DNA from: Lachnospiraceae bacterium
Lineage (GTDB): Bacteria; Bacillota; Clostridia; Lachnospirales; Lachnospiraceae
Length of the DNA stretch: 39,281 bases
Reading direction: 5' to 3'
Assembly (NCBI GenBank): GCA_009911505.1
Contig: QXXL01000018.1
Coordinates: 1 to 39,281, forward strand
Shown here: positions 23,823 through 32,221 of the stretch, piece after piece
Position numbering within the stretch: the stretch's first letter is position 1
Layout: every line of letters starts with the position of its first letter
Program-made: the position numbers and the translations under genes
The notes under the pieces: model-generated
The model's database searches: none
What the model was told of the DNA's origin: nothing
The model's input: only the letters and a program-made list of their open reading frames with translations

Positions 23823-24278
23823 ATGAATGGAATATATGGAATGGAACTGGAGTATGAGAGCCTTATCCCCATTGACCGGCCAAAAGATACCTTCCTTTCC
23901 ATCGGCACCGTAACTTTCCTTATAGAAGGGAAAGAGCTGCCGCTGGATTTCAATATCACGGAGGGCGGCACGGAAGGGAGCGCCGGCTCCATCATCCGTC
24001 TTAATGCGCTGATAAAGGAATTTGAACCGCAGGTTTACATGGAAGAATACCGGAAGCTCGGCCTTACGCCATCTTCACTGGACTATGGATTTTTTGCAGA
24101 CCGCTATTCTGCCACTTACCTGACGGAAGTGTATACGGAATATTTTTATATCCAAAGTGAAACTTATCTGCCGCTTACCTTAAAGTCTGCCTGCCTTCTC
24201 TTTCGGGACGGCAGCATGCTCGATTACAGCGACCGCATCAGCGTGTTCGCACAAAAACAGCTTGCGGAGGTGGCATGA
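23823..24278 (+). CDS. hypothetical protein upstream of the methyltransferase-like gene
   Basis: A 151-residue protein I do not recognise, acidic, with mixed strands and helices. The GAGGAGGG ribosome site lies 8-9 bases upstream. Its last codons overlap the start of the methyltransferase-like gene (ATGATG), so both are translationally coupled and may act together, for example as a specificity or regulatory partner. No motif supports this beyond position. Confidence 0.5.
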   Translation: MNGIYGMELEYESLIPIDRPKDTFLSIGTVTFLIEGKELPLDFNITEGGTEGSAGSIIRLNALIKEFEPQVYMEEYRKLGLTPSSLDYGFFADRYSATYLTEVYTEYFYIQSETYLPLTLKSACLLFRDGSMLDYSDRISVFAQKQLAEVA

Positions 24279-25333
24279 TGGAACAGAATTTACTGAAGCG
24301 CGCAGCCGCTATTTTAGAACAGGAATTTGGTCCTGACTGGCAGTACATTGCACAGGAACTGGGGACAGAAAACTTACGGAAGCGTGTAGGGAAAGACCTG
24401 ACTTCCTTCATGGCGTTTCCTGAGCGTGGCAGCGGCGGAAGCAGCAAATGGCGGGGCAACTGCTCCCCGGAGGTTGTCTCCTCCGTCCTGCGCTATGTCC
24501 TCGATACCAAGCGCTATTACGGAAAGGATACTTCACAGTTTACCCTGCTCGATCCCATGTCCGGCTCCGGCACCAGCAAGGCTGCCGCTGACCGGCTCGG
24601 CGTCAGGTCCATCCTGTATGACCTGAACCCTGCCCCATCTGCGGGCATGGGCGGGTGGAACGCCTTAAAAAATGATGTGGAGGACTCGGCGGACCTTATC
24701 TTTTTTCATCCGCCATACCACAACATCATCCAGTATTCCGGGAACATGTGGGGAAAACCGCATCCTGATGACCTGTCACGCTGCGAAAACTACAATGACT
24801 TTCTGGAGAAGCTGAACCTCTGTATCCGGAAGTTCTATATGGCGCTCAGAAAAGACGGCCGCATGGCTGTCCTTGTGGGCGACATCCGGATGCAGGGCAG
24901 GTTCTACTCCATCCAGCATGATATGATGCGGATGGGCGATTTTGAGTCCTTTCTGGTAAAGGGGCAGTTCAACTGTGTTTCTGACAGCAGACGCTACCAG
25001 AAGCCATTCATCCCCATCGTGACGGAATACCTGCTCCTGCTGCATAAGAAAGACGCCCTTATGGTTCCTTTCCTCTTCGCAAAAGAGAGCTGCTTCTCCA
25101 TTGCCGACACGGATCTGACCGCCCTGACATGGCACCATCTTATCCGGATGACAATGGAAAGCGCAGGCGGGGAAATGACACTGACGGAACTGTATGTAAA
25201 ACTGCAGAACCATCCAAAATCAAAGAAAAACGGACACTATAAAGACCGCATCCGGGCAACCATCTACGAACACCGGAGCCAGTATACAGCCTGTGGGAAC
25301 GGCACCTACCGCCTGAACTACAGGGTCGCATAA
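24275..25333 (+). CDS. DNA methyltransferase-like protein with HPPY motif
   Basis: A 352-residue class I SAM-dependent methyltransferase. Motif I is DPMSGSGT at residues 93-100, followed by an acidic-loop-like LYDLNP, and the catalytic position reads FFHPPYHN at 144-150: HPPY in place of the usual D/N/S-PPY. Order is SAM motif first, unlike the beta-order enzyme at 2009. The C terminus (about 280-352) looks like a winged helix (LTELYVKLQNHP...DRIRATIYEHRSQY). It may be a DNA base methyltransferase with a variant catalytic motif, or an inactive relative. The start is one of two adjacent ATGs (24275 or 24278). No restriction partner is visible. Confidence 0.65.
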   Translation: MMEQNLLKRAAAILEQEFGPDWQYIAQELGTENLRKRVGKDLTSFMAFPERGSGGSSKWRGNCSPEVVSSVLRYVLDTKRYYGKDTSQFTLLDPMSGSGTSKAAADRLGVRSILYDLNPAPSAGMGGWNALKNDVEDSADLIFFHPPYHNIIQYSGNMWGKPHPDDLSRCENYNDFLEKLNLCIRKFYMALRKDGRMAVLVGDIRMQGRFYSIQHDMMRMGDFESFLVKGQFNCVSDSRRYQKPFIPIVTEYLLLLHKKDALMVPFLFAKESCFSIADTDLTALTWHHLIRMTMESAGGEMTLTELYVKLQNHPKSKKNGHYKDRIRATIYEHRSQYTACGNGTYRLNYRVA

Positions 25334-25347
25334 AGGAGGATAATCAT

Positions 25348-25614
25348 ATGCTTACTCTATTCAAGAATAAAAATAATGACCAGCACCAGGAACCGGCATC
25401 CAAACGTGAGGTTACTGTAACCGGCGCACTGATGGAGGTGCTGCGGCCGGGGTTTCCCGCCATGTATCTTTATCAGGGGAACCTGATCCGCACTTCCACC
25501 GTGCAGGCAATCCTGGAAGCTTCAGCCAGCCATGTCCGGTTTGAGACGCAAAACAGCATCTATACCGTTTCCTACAATCACCAGCCGGGAGGGGCTTTCC
25601 GTGTGACAGCCTGA
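25348..25614 (+). CDS. hypothetical small protein
   Basis: Eighty-eight residues, unrecognised; after a polar N terminus it is beta-rich (TSTVQAILEASASHVRFETQ, then NSIYTVSY). AAAGGAGG precedes ATG 25348, 14 bases after the methyltransferase-like gene, so it is probably cotranscribed. A terminator-like hairpin follows. Confidence 0.55.
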   Translation: MLTLFKNKNNDQHQEPASKREVTVTGALMEVLRPGFPAMYLYQGNLIRTSTVQAILEASASHVRFETQNSIYTVSYNHQPGGAFRVTA

Positions 25615-25644
25615 TCCCTGCAATACATTTTACACAAAATATCC

Positions 25645-25677
25645 GGGGCTGCCTGCAATATGCAGCGGCCCCCTTTT
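25645..25677 (+). terminator. probable terminator
   Basis: GGGGCTGC and GCAGCGGCCCC pair around a short CTGCAATAT-like loop, followed by TTTT. The stem is strong, the T-run short. Confidence 0.55.
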
Positions 25678-25693
25678 GGAAGGAGGACACGCC

Positions 25694-26230
25694 ATGAATG
25701 GAACGGATCAGGAAACCGCCCTGCTCAGGGAGGAACTGGCCAGACTTTTAACAACCCTGAAGCACAACCGGGATAAGGTCTCACTTGAAGTGCTGAAGAC
25801 AAAGTACAGGAAAGGCTATATGACACTCTGTGCGGACATAAAGCGCAGGGCATCGGATTATGCGGCAAGAGTCACCCTGGGCGGCATCCGCATCCACAGG
25901 GATTACCTCGACGAGGCTGTTCCCATCATCAACGGGACGATTGAGCGCTCCGGCACATTAAAACAGCTCTCAAGGGCAGCCTTCAGCCATCAGGACATAG
26001 CGGAATTCGACTCCCTTGCCAATGCGCTTCGGGAGAAGATCCTTGCCGACCTGGAGCCTTTCTATATGAGGCACCTTGCACTGTATATCACACAGGAATG
26101 CCTGGAGAATCCGGATGTCGCGCCGCTTATCTACTGTGTGGCCAGCCACTGCTTCTGGCAGGACGGGAAATGGATTCCACTGGAGCTTTACAAAACCGCC
26201 CCCGCGTGCCTGCAGAAAAAAAGCGCATAG
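25694..26230 (+). CDS. hypothetical helical protein
   Basis: A 178-residue, mostly helical soluble protein (begins MNGTDQETALLREELARLL) that I do not recognise. AAGGAGGA precedes ATG 25694. It is the first of five consecutive unrecognised genes (25694-28658) on the same strand with short gaps and regular ribosome sites, ended by a terminator at 28736. Its repeated acidic and basic helices suggest a protein-protein interaction role. Confidence 0.55.
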   Translation: MNGTDQETALLREELARLLTTLKHNRDKVSLEVLKTKYRKGYMTLCADIKRRASDYAARVTLGGIRIHRDYLDEAVPIINGTIERSGTLKQLSRAAFSHQDIAEFDSLANALREKILADLEPFYMRHLALYITQECLENPDVAPLIYCVASHCFWQDGKWIPLELYKTAPACLQKKSA

Positions 26231-26261
26231 CCGCCACAACACAGCAAAAAAGGAGAATGAG

Positions 26262-26867
26262 ATGAAAGAACTTCAAATTGAAAGAAACATGGACAACAAA
26301 AAAATCACAGTCACGCTCACAGATGATGAGCTGGAAAAAGCCTACCGCATCATGGAGCGGCGCTATCTGGACGAGGATTTCGCCAATGCCCTTGCGGATG
26401 CCGCACAGGACCCGGACACCCGGTTCCATTCGGGACACCTGGAGGAATTCCCGGAACTGTCAGACTGGCTCTGTGCGTACTTTGACGGCATCTATGACGC
26501 CAACATGAGCCATAATGACCTGCTGGAACTTGCGCTGAACCGCCTACATGACGCATCGCTGGAGCCGCAGTTTTTCTTATCCCTCTCCCTGACTGCACCT
26601 GCAGTCTGCATGGGGATTGAAAAGGATATTACCGACTGCGAGCAGAACTGCGGCAGATACCACCGCTGCAGCAACATCGCGGAAGCAGATGACAGAAGCA
26701 GGCAGTGGGAGACACTGGCTTCCCTGCTCACCATGCACCAGAACGGGAGCTGCACCTGTAGCAGGGATGGCAGCGACGTGAAATGCCCGGCGGCAAAATA
26801 TCTGACCGGCACATGGGACATCAGTGAGTTTTTCCACTCAGAAGACCGGAAGGAGGCTGCCACATGA
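26262..26867 (+). CDS. hypothetical protein with cysteine-rich C terminus
   Basis: A 201-residue protein. Residues 1-130 are acidic and helical; the last 75 contain six cysteines and two histidines (DCEQNCGRYHRCSN and GSCTCSRDGSDVKC), suggesting a metal-binding site. ATG 26262 is chosen because AAAAAGGAG precedes it; the frame extends upstream by 62 codons without another good site. It overlaps the next gene by four bases. Confidence 0.55.
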   Translation: MKELQIERNMDNKKITVTLTDDELEKAYRIMERRYLDEDFANALADAAQDPDTRFHSGHLEEFPELSDWLCAYFDGIYDANMSHNDLLELALNRLHDASLEPQFFLSLSLTAPAVCMGIEKDITDCEQNCGRYHRCSNIAEADDRSRQWETLASLLTMHQNGSCTCSRDGSDVKCPAAKYLTGTWDISEFFHSEDRKEAAT

Positions 26868-27277
26868 AAAGCCTTGAAAAGATAAAAGAGCGTATCATTG
26901 CAGTCATCCAGAAAGAAGAAATGAAAACCCGGTCTGAAATGGAGGAATTATCCCGGAAACAGCATGACAATATGGGCTTTTACGGCATCGGCGGGCCTTA
27001 TCAGCGTTATGAGCAGGCCATCGGACGCAGAAAAGACCATTTATCCGAACTGGAATCCCTGCGGAAGGCACAAAGCTCTGCGGCCGTTTTGGAACCCATG
27101 CGGCTGTACGGATATTTCTGTCCTTCCTGCAGAGAAAAGGTCTACCTGCAGGAGAGGAATCCTGAAACCGTGGACTGCCCCATCTGTAGCCGCAGGATAT
27201 ACAGGGATGGCGCTTATACGGAATGGAATGTGCAGAAAAACAGCAGGTTCACCTGCCTGCACGATCATGGACGTTGA
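26864..27277 (+). CDS. coiled-coil and zinc-ribbon protein
   Basis: A 137-residue protein: a charged helical N terminus (MKSLEKIKERIIAVIQKEEM and on, likely coiled coil, to about residue 70) and a C-terminal zinc ribbon with YFCPSCREKVY and DCPICSRRIY (two CxxC pairs, residues 85-112). Translationally coupled to the preceding gene by an ATGA overlap. Probably a nucleic-acid- or protein-binding accessory factor. Confidence 0.6.
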   Translation: MKSLEKIKERIIAVIQKEEMKTRSEMEELSRKQHDNMGFYGIGGPYQRYEQAIGRRKDHLSELESLRKAQSSAAVLEPMRLYGYFCPSCREKVYLQERNPETVDCPICSRRIYRDGAYTEWNVQKNSRFTCLHDHGR

Positions 27278-27297
27278 AAGAACAGGAGGATTAACTG

Positions 27298-27852
27298 ATG
27301 GCATTATACAAAAAACTGGATCTGTGGTCCATAACAGACGGGCTGGACAGGATGATGGACTATTGCTACAACGGGAACGAAAAAGGCAGCCCTTACTGGA
27401 GCTACTACTATGAGCTGATCAACGAGCTGAGCATTGCGGCTTCCGACATGTACATAGAGCTGGATACCCTGAAGAGCCATCTCTACAGGGAGATGCCCTA
27501 TAAGAAGATCGCCTTCAGTGACGAAGACGACTGCGACCAGACGGCCATCGCATGGTTCAACACGGCGGCGGCCATGCTCTATGACACCGACATGACGGAG
27601 CTCCTGGAAAACGAGAACATCTTCTGCGCAGATGAGTGGGAAGAAAAGAAGAAAAGGATTGCCGCTCTGGGACGGCTGACCAAACGCCAGCAGACAGTGC
27701 TCTGCACGGAGGTCACCGCATTCATCACCCGCTACCTGGAGCTGTCGGCTGCATTCGACACGATTGAGGCCGTAATCAACGAACTGGACTACCACCAGTC
27801 AGCAGTGGCGCGAAAGGATGCCGCAGCATTCCCACCGGCTGCATATGTATGA
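27298..27852 (+). CDS. hypothetical helical protein
   Basis: A 184-residue acidic, helical protein with several aromatic clusters (GSPYWSYYYELINELS). AGGAGG precedes ATG 27298. No family recognised. It follows the zinc-ribbon gene by 20 bases in the same transcription unit. Confidence 0.55.
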   Translation: MALYKKLDLWSITDGLDRMMDYCYNGNEKGSPYWSYYYELINELSIAASDMYIELDTLKSHLYREMPYKKIAFSDEDDCDQTAIAWFNTAAAMLYDTDMTELLENENIFCADEWEEKKKRIAALGRLTKRQQTVLCTEVTAFITRYLELSAAFDTIEAVINELDYHQSAVARKDAAAFPPAAYV

Positions 27853-27914
27853 AGGCAGCCCGCTGAATCCGCAGTCCCAGTACCACAAATAAAAACGATA
27901 CAGAGGAGGATCCC

Positions 27915-28658
27915 ATGTATATCACAGCATCAACCTACGGGGGCATCGACTGGCATGACTCCCGCACCATACACGAACAGCTGAAAAGCAGCGGCTCCTA
28001 TAATATTGAGAAGGACAAGGTCCCGGAAGCCATAGCCGATGACATCGCCGGAGATTTCCCCTATGTGGAGGACATCCGGGAAAAAGTCCTGCAGGCCCTC
28101 TCTGAAAACTCCTGTTTCCACTTCATGGTCAAGTCTGAAGAAAAGGACAGCACGGGGAACGTGCTCTATAAGGACTGCGCTGTCTATGAAGATGACGGAC
28201 AGATCTATTATGAAGCCGGGGCGGCCTTTGACGGCGAAAAAATGACACTGACGCAGGAATATGCTTTCGGGCAGATCTCCTACACCACATCCTATTATGT
28301 CGAGGACATCCCGGACGACCAGCTCGGCTACATTGTAACAGAGGATTTCCTTGCCCCATACAAAGGCATCCCGGTGGTACAGAGGATGTACCATGACATT
28401 TTTGACGGGCTGGATGACGCGCAGAGCTATGCCGAAAGCCTCCGGCTGCATGAGTTCCAGTATCCAACTTCCATTGTTACCCTCCTGGTATGCAACAGGG
28501 AGAAAGTATCCCAGGATGAATGGTATCTGCAGCAGAAAAAGGCCATGGAGCTGATGGAGGAAAAGGGGCAGACGCATCTGGACGGCAGCTTCCATATCTT
28601 TGTCAAGTGCCATATAGAGAACCTGAAGAAATTGGAAAACAGAAAGGAAACTGCATGA
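27915..28658 (+). CDS. hypothetical protein, last gene of the unknown cluster
   Basis: A 247-residue acidic protein, soluble, with many Tyr and Asp residues and a beta-rich centre (QIYYEAGAAFDGEKMTLTQE, then YAFGQISYTTSYYVED). The GAGGAGG site lies about 7 bases before ATG 27915. Not recognised. It ends 77 bases before a strong terminator, closing the operon. Confidence 0.55.
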   Translation: MYITASTYGGIDWHDSRTIHEQLKSSGSYNIEKDKVPEAIADDIAGDFPYVEDIREKVLQALSENSCFHFMVKSEEKDSTGNVLYKDCAVYEDDGQIYYEAGAAFDGEKMTLTQEYAFGQISYTTSYYVEDIPDDQLGYIVTEDFLAPYKGIPVVQRMYHDIFDGLDDAQSYAESLRLHEFQYPTSIVTLLVCNREKVSQDEWYLQQKKAMELMEEKGQTHLDGSFHIFVKCHIENLKKLENRKETA

Positions 28659-28735
28659 TGAAAAAAGCATGGTGCCCTGAGAAAAAGGCACCAGAAGTAA
28701 AATGAAACGGGCAATGCCCGCTTTAGAAACAACCG

Positions 28736-28768
28736 GGGAGAGGCAGTAAATACTGTGTCTCCCTTTTT
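28736..28768 (+). terminator. terminator after the unknown cluster
   Basis: GGGAGA (28736-28741) pairs with TCTCCC (28758-28763), with an inner CAGTA/TACTG stem, followed by five T. Confidence 0.85.
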
Positions 28769-28800
28769 GCTTGCAAAACACAATATCTAGTATTTCATAA

Positions 28801-28829
28801 TTGACTTATCCTATATATTGTGCTATCAT
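28801..28829 (+). promoter_or_regulatory. promoter of putative RNA copy 2 (upstream of ligA)
   Basis: TTGACT (28801-28806), 17-base spacer, TATCAT (28824-28829). The spacer shares CTATATATTGTG with the promoter at 16146, and the next bases (ATTGA, TTTTGTGC) are conserved too. Confidence 0.75.
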
Positions 28830-28835
28830 GAATTT

Positions 28836-28942
28836 GTTATTGAATTTTGTGCAGTTCCAGAACGAAAAGCACACGCTGTTTAAGTTTGTACGGAGTCAGA
28901 AAGTATAAAGTGCAGGACACTTTATGTCTTCTGGCTCTTTTT
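28836..28942 (+). ncRNA. putative structured RNA, copy 2
   Basis: Predicted transcript of about 107 nt with the architecture of the copy at 16181. TGTGC (28848-28852) pairs with GCACA (28869-28873), but the inner stem here is GTT/AAC rather than TCCC/GGGA, so pairing is kept though sequence differs. The block GCACACGCTGTTTA is at 28869-28882. The 3' hairpin pairs GAGTCAGAA (28893-28901) with TTCTGGCTC (28929-28937), encloses a perfect ATAAAGTG/CACTTTAT stem, and ends in five T. Confidence 0.6.
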
Positions 28943-28993
28943 ATGTCTGTATAACACCATTTTACAGGCTATCATACAGCAGATCTGTACGCA

Positions 28994-29042
28994 GGCAGGA
29001 ATGATTCGGCAGTTTAAGCCGCCATCATCTCCTGCCTTTTTT
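28994..29042 (+). terminator. second terminator/attenuator upstream of ligA
   Basis: A long stem: GGCAGGA, ATGAT and CGGC (28994-29010) pair with GCCG, ATCAT and TCCTGCC (29018-29036), followed by six T. It lies between the putative RNA and ligA. Unless an unseen promoter lies in the 74 bases that follow, ligA must be reached by read-through. Confidence 0.85.
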
Positions 29043-29116
29043 CGTTCAGGAAAGGAGGCCGGGAAGGGAATTTCACAAATTCACTGGCAAAATCTAAAAG
29101 AAAAGAGGAAGAATGA

Positions 29117-31165
29117 ATGTCAAAGACAACAGAACGTATTCACGAACTCGTGGATAAACTCAATCAGTACCGCGATGAGTATTACAACAAAAATGCCCCC
29201 AGTGTGTCAGATGCCGTTTATGACCATCTTTATGACGAGTTGGAACGCCTGGAGAAGGAAACGGGAATCATCCTGAGCAATTCCCCCACCCAGACGGTGG
29301 GCTATAAGGCTGTCAGCAGCCTGGAGAAGGTACAGCACCACATCCCGCTGCTCTCCCTGGCCAAGACCAAAATGGTGAGTGAGCTGGTTTCTTTTGTCAA
29401 AGACCATGCCGCACTGCTCATGCTGAAGCTGGACGGCCTGACCGTAAAGCTCGTATACAAAGACGGGAAACTTGTGGAAGGCTCCACCAGGGGCGACGGT
29501 GACGAAGGGGAACTCATCACCCATAACATCGCTGCCTTCCGGAATGTGCCGCTGGCCATCCCTTATAAGGAAAACCTGGAATTATCAGGAGAGGGCTTCA
29601 TCCATAAGAGCGCCTTTGAACGCTTAAAGGATACGCTCACCGGGAGCGACGGAAAACCCTACCGCAACGCAAGGAACCTTGCCTCCGGCTCTATCCGGTG
29701 CCTGGATGCCGGCATCTGCAGGGAACGGGAAATCAGTTTCTTTGCTTTCAATGTCCTTGAGGGAATGGCTGAGTTTGGGGATATAAAAGACAGCCGCAGC
29801 GCACTCCTGCTTTCAATGACAGACTATGGCTTTGGAATCTGTCCTTTTGTACCGATTCCGGCAGGCGCCACTGCAGAAGAAATTGAAAAACAAATCCAGA
29901 ACCTGCTGGAACTTGCTGAAATCTCGGACATCCCCATCGACGGGATGGTGATGCGGTATGACAGCCTTTCCTATTCCGCAAGCCTGGGCAGAACAGGGCA
30001 CCATTACAATGACGGCATTGCCTTCAAATTTGAGGATGACACTTATGAAACAGTCTTCCGGTCTATTGAGTGGCAGACGGGACGCAGCGGCGAGATTGCG
30101 CCTGTTGCATTGTTTGACACGGTGGAGATCGACGGCTGTGAGGTATCCAGGGCGAGCCTCCATAACCTGACCTTCATTAAAAATCTTGAACTGCACCCAG
30201 GATGCCGCATCCTGGTATCCAAACGCAACATGATTATCCCCCATGTGGAGGAGAACCTTGACCGCGGGAACTATCAGGACATGGCACCGCAGGCCTGCCC
30301 CTGCTGTGGGCGGCCTGCACGCATCTATTCCAGAGCCGGTGACAAAGGACGCATGGTGGAAACACTCCACTGTGACAACCCTGAATGTGGCAGCCGCGTC
30401 CTTCAGCGCTTCGTCCACTTCGCAGAAAAGAAAGCCATGAACATCAGGGGGCTTTCCGAGGCAACACTGGATCAGCTTATTCAGCTCGGCGCCTTGAAAA
30501 CCTATCAGGATCTCTACCACCTTGACCGCTACCGTGATGAGATCATCGCACTGGAGGGCTTCGGGGAAAAATCCTATGAGAACCTGATCGCCTCCATCAA
30601 TGAGAGCCGCAACACGACATTTGTGCGCTTCGTGGTGGCAATGGACATCCCCCTGATCGGCAGGACTGCCAGCAGGATACTGGACGGGCATTTCCACGGC
30701 AGCCTGCGGGAGCTGAGGCTGGCCGCACTGGACCGCTTTGACTTTACCTGCCTGGAAGGGATTGGTGACATTATGAGCAGCAACCTCCATGAGTGGTTCC
30801 GCAACCCGGACCATCTCCTGTTATGGGGCAGCTTACAGAAAGAATTACACTTTGAAAATGGTTTGGATGCAAAGGCATCCGGAAATGGAGAAAGGGCGGG
30901 AAAAGATTCCGCCCATATGAACGGAACAAATAACAGCACATTTGCAGGATGCACTATCGTAGCCACAGGAAAGCTTGAGAACTTCACCCGCGATGGTATC
31001 AATGCCAGGATCATCAGCCTCGGTGCCACGCCTGGCAGTTCCGTCACCAAAAAGACGGATTACCTGATCTGTGGGGAGAAGGCCGGAAGCAAGCTGGCAA
31101 AGGCACAGCAGCTCGGTGTTAAGATCCTGACTGAGCAGGAATTCCTGGACATGATCGCTTCCTGA
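29117..31165 (+). CDS. ligA: NAD-dependent DNA ligase
   Basis: A 682-residue LigA, near the usual length. Domain Ia (YRDEYYNKNAPSVSDAVYD) binds NMN; the adenylation centre is KLDG with K104, preceded by HHIPLLSL; STRGDGDEGE and RNLASGSIRCLD are the further nucleotidyltransferase motifs. The OB fold, a four-cysteine zinc finger (CPCCGR near 395 and CDNPECGS near 420), helix-hairpin-helix repeats and a C-terminal BRCT (from about residue 605) follow. It seals nicks using NAD+. Several positions differ from the usual chromosomal motif forms (for example KLDG for KIDG, RNLASG for RNAAAG), suggesting an element-borne extra copy. AGAGGAAG precedes ATG 29117. It is preceded by the putative RNA and two terminator hairpins, so expression may be attenuated. 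Confidence 0.95.
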   Translation: MSKTTERIHELVDKLNQYRDEYYNKNAPSVSDAVYDHLYDELERLEKETGIILSNSPTQTVGYKAVSSLEKVQHHIPLLSLAKTKMVSELVSFVKDHAALLMLKLDGLTVKLVYKDGKLVEGSTRGDGDEGELITHNIAAFRNVPLAIPYKENLELSGEGFIHKSAFERLKDTLTGSDGKPYRNARNLASGSIRCLDAGICREREISFFAFNVLEGMAEFGDIKDSRSALLLSMTDYGFGICPFVPIPAGATAEEIEKQIQNLLELAEISDIPIDGMVMRYDSLSYSASLGRTGHHYNDGIAFKFEDDTYETVFRSIEWQTGRSGEIAPVALFDTVEIDGCEVSRASLHNLTFIKNLELHPGCRILVSKRNMIIPHVEENLDRGNYQDMAPQACPCCGRPARIYSRAGDKGRMVETLHCDNPECGSRVLQRFVHFAEKKAMNIRGLSEATLDQLIQLGALKTYQDLYHLDRYRDEIIALEGFGEKSYENLIASINESRNTTFVRFVVAMDIPLIGRTASRILDGHFHGSLRELRLAALDRFDFTCLEGIGDIMSSNLHEWFRNPDHLLLWGSLQKELHFENGLDAKASGNGERAGKDSAHMNGTNNSTFAGCTIVATGKLENFTRDGINARIISLGATPGSSVTKKTDYLICGEKAGSKLAKAQQLGVKILTEQEFLDMIAS

Positions 31166-31199
31166 GCATGGCTGTCCGGCAAAGGCTTTTACCTGATTT

Positions 31200-31229
31200 C
31201 CGCATACAGACAGTGCAGCCTGTATGCGG
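31200..31229 (+). promoter_or_regulatory. leader hairpin before paralogue 1
   Basis: A perfect 10-bp stem, CCGCATACAG with CTGTATGCGG, around a 10-base loop, without a T-run. It lies 26 bases before the gene and just upstream of the AAAGGAGG site. A related hairpin precedes the second paralogue. Confidence 0.6.
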
Positions 31230-31255
31230 ATAAAAGACAAAGGAGGATATGATAG

Positions 31256-31684
31256 ATGAACATTTCAGGTTTTCCGCTGCTGGTGAAATTGACAAACCTT
31301 TCTGCCAGCAGCCCATCTGCAGGAACAGATCAGGAAGAGGTCTCCATTCAGGAAGATGTGGTTTCATCCGTTATCTGGCAGCGCTGGATCGCCTGCTATA
31401 TGCTGCAGGACTGGGACCTGTTCGATGCCCAATTCGCTTATGTTGAAACTGAGTGCATACGAATACGGGAAGTATGCAGACGGCTGGAGGGCACGACCAT
31501 AGATGCCAGATCGCTGGAAGGCACCCTGACTGATACGTTCAACCACGTCCTGATTGAGGATGTGGAAGACTCCATCCAGAGGTATATGGAAGCATGGAAA
31601 TGTGACCGGTCAAAGGTTGAACTCTGGATCGCATGGGTAATAGCGGAACTTTTTCCTGTAAGTCCTCTGATAGGGAAACATTGA
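31256..31684 (+). CDS. unknown protein, tandem paralogue 1
   Basis: A 142-residue protein, helical, with conserved W/Y/D positions. It is clearly homologous to the next gene: shared features are MNISG(F/V)PLL at the start, QRWI(A/S)CYML.DW, RLEGT, LTDTFN, (I/L)EDVED and WKCDR. AAAGGAGG precedes ATG 31256. Not recognised. It follows ligA by about 90 bases without an obvious terminator, so it may be on the same transcript. No membrane segment or signal peptide is seen; it may be a small interaction or immunity-like protein. Confidence 0.65.
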   Translation: MNISGFPLLVKLTNLSASSPSAGTDQEEVSIQEDVVSSVIWQRWIACYMLQDWDLFDAQFAYVETECIRIREVCRRLEGTTIDARSLEGTLTDTFNHVLIEDVEDSIQRYMEAWKCDRSKVELWIAWVIAELFPVSPLIGKH

Positions 31685-31710
31685 CAAAGAATTTTACATG
31701 ATTCCAAAAA

Positions 31711-31730
31711 TGCAGGCAGTGCTGCCTGTA
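31711..31730 (+). promoter_or_regulatory. leader hairpin before paralogue 2
   Basis: TGCAGGCA and TGCCTGTA form a compact 8-bp hairpin with a GTGC loop. The surrounding bases, from the GCAGTGC.GCCTGTATG part through the AAAGGAGGATATG ribosome site, match the leader of paralogue 1. Confidence 0.5.
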
Positions 31731-31764
31731 TGTGGACACAGAATACGAAAGGAGGATATGGCAA

Positions 31765-32181
31765 ATGAACATTTCAGGTGTTCCCCTACTGGCAGAACCA
31801 TCAAATCTTTCTGCCGGCAGCACACTGACAAAAACAGATTGGGAAAACATCACCATCCATGAAGATGATGTCTCCTCTTTCCTCTGTCAGCGCTGGATTT
31901 CCTGCTATATGCTGTATGACTGGAATCTCCACCATGCAAATTATGCTTATCTTAGCAATAAGTGCGACTGGGTGCAGCAGACATACAAACGGCTGGAAGG
32001 TACGGCCACAGATGCTGCATCTTTAAAAGATACCCTGACTGATACATTCAATCGAATCCTGCTTGAGGATGTGGAAGACTTTATCCAGACGCACATGGAG
32101 GTATGGAAATGTGACCGGCTGACGGTTGAATTCCAGGTCGCGAAAGTGACATCGGAAATCTTTTCCAATCCAAAATCATAA
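31765..32181 (+). CDS. unknown protein, tandem paralogue 2
   Basis: A 138-residue homologue of the previous gene, with matching blocks at the start (MNISGVPLL), middle (QRWISCYMLYDWN, RLEGTATDA) and end (LLEDVEDFIQ, WKCDR). ATG 31765 matches the start of paralogue 1 and follows AAAGGAGG; the longer frame from 31732 has no such support. Upstream leader sequence is duplicated as well, so the whole gene plus leader was copied. A terminator follows. Confidence 0.65.
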   Translation: MNISGVPLLAEPSNLSAGSTLTKTDWENITIHEDDVSSFLCQRWISCYMLYDWNLHHANYAYLSNKCDWVQQTYKRLEGTATDAASLKDTLTDTFNRILLEDVEDFIQTHMEVWKCDRLTVEFQVAKVTSEIFSNPKS

Positions 32182-32221
32182 GAGCAGAAACAGAAAGGAT
32201 GCCGGCATATCCCATGCTGCG

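Noticed and set aside
28836..28942. Known riboswitch class
   Set aside because: The conserved block and stems do not match any riboswitch consensus I know; kept as an unnamed structured RNA.
29813..30814. Long minus-strand open frame (333 codons) opposite ligA
   Set aside because: Shadow of the ligase gene; no ribosome site or recognisable domain.
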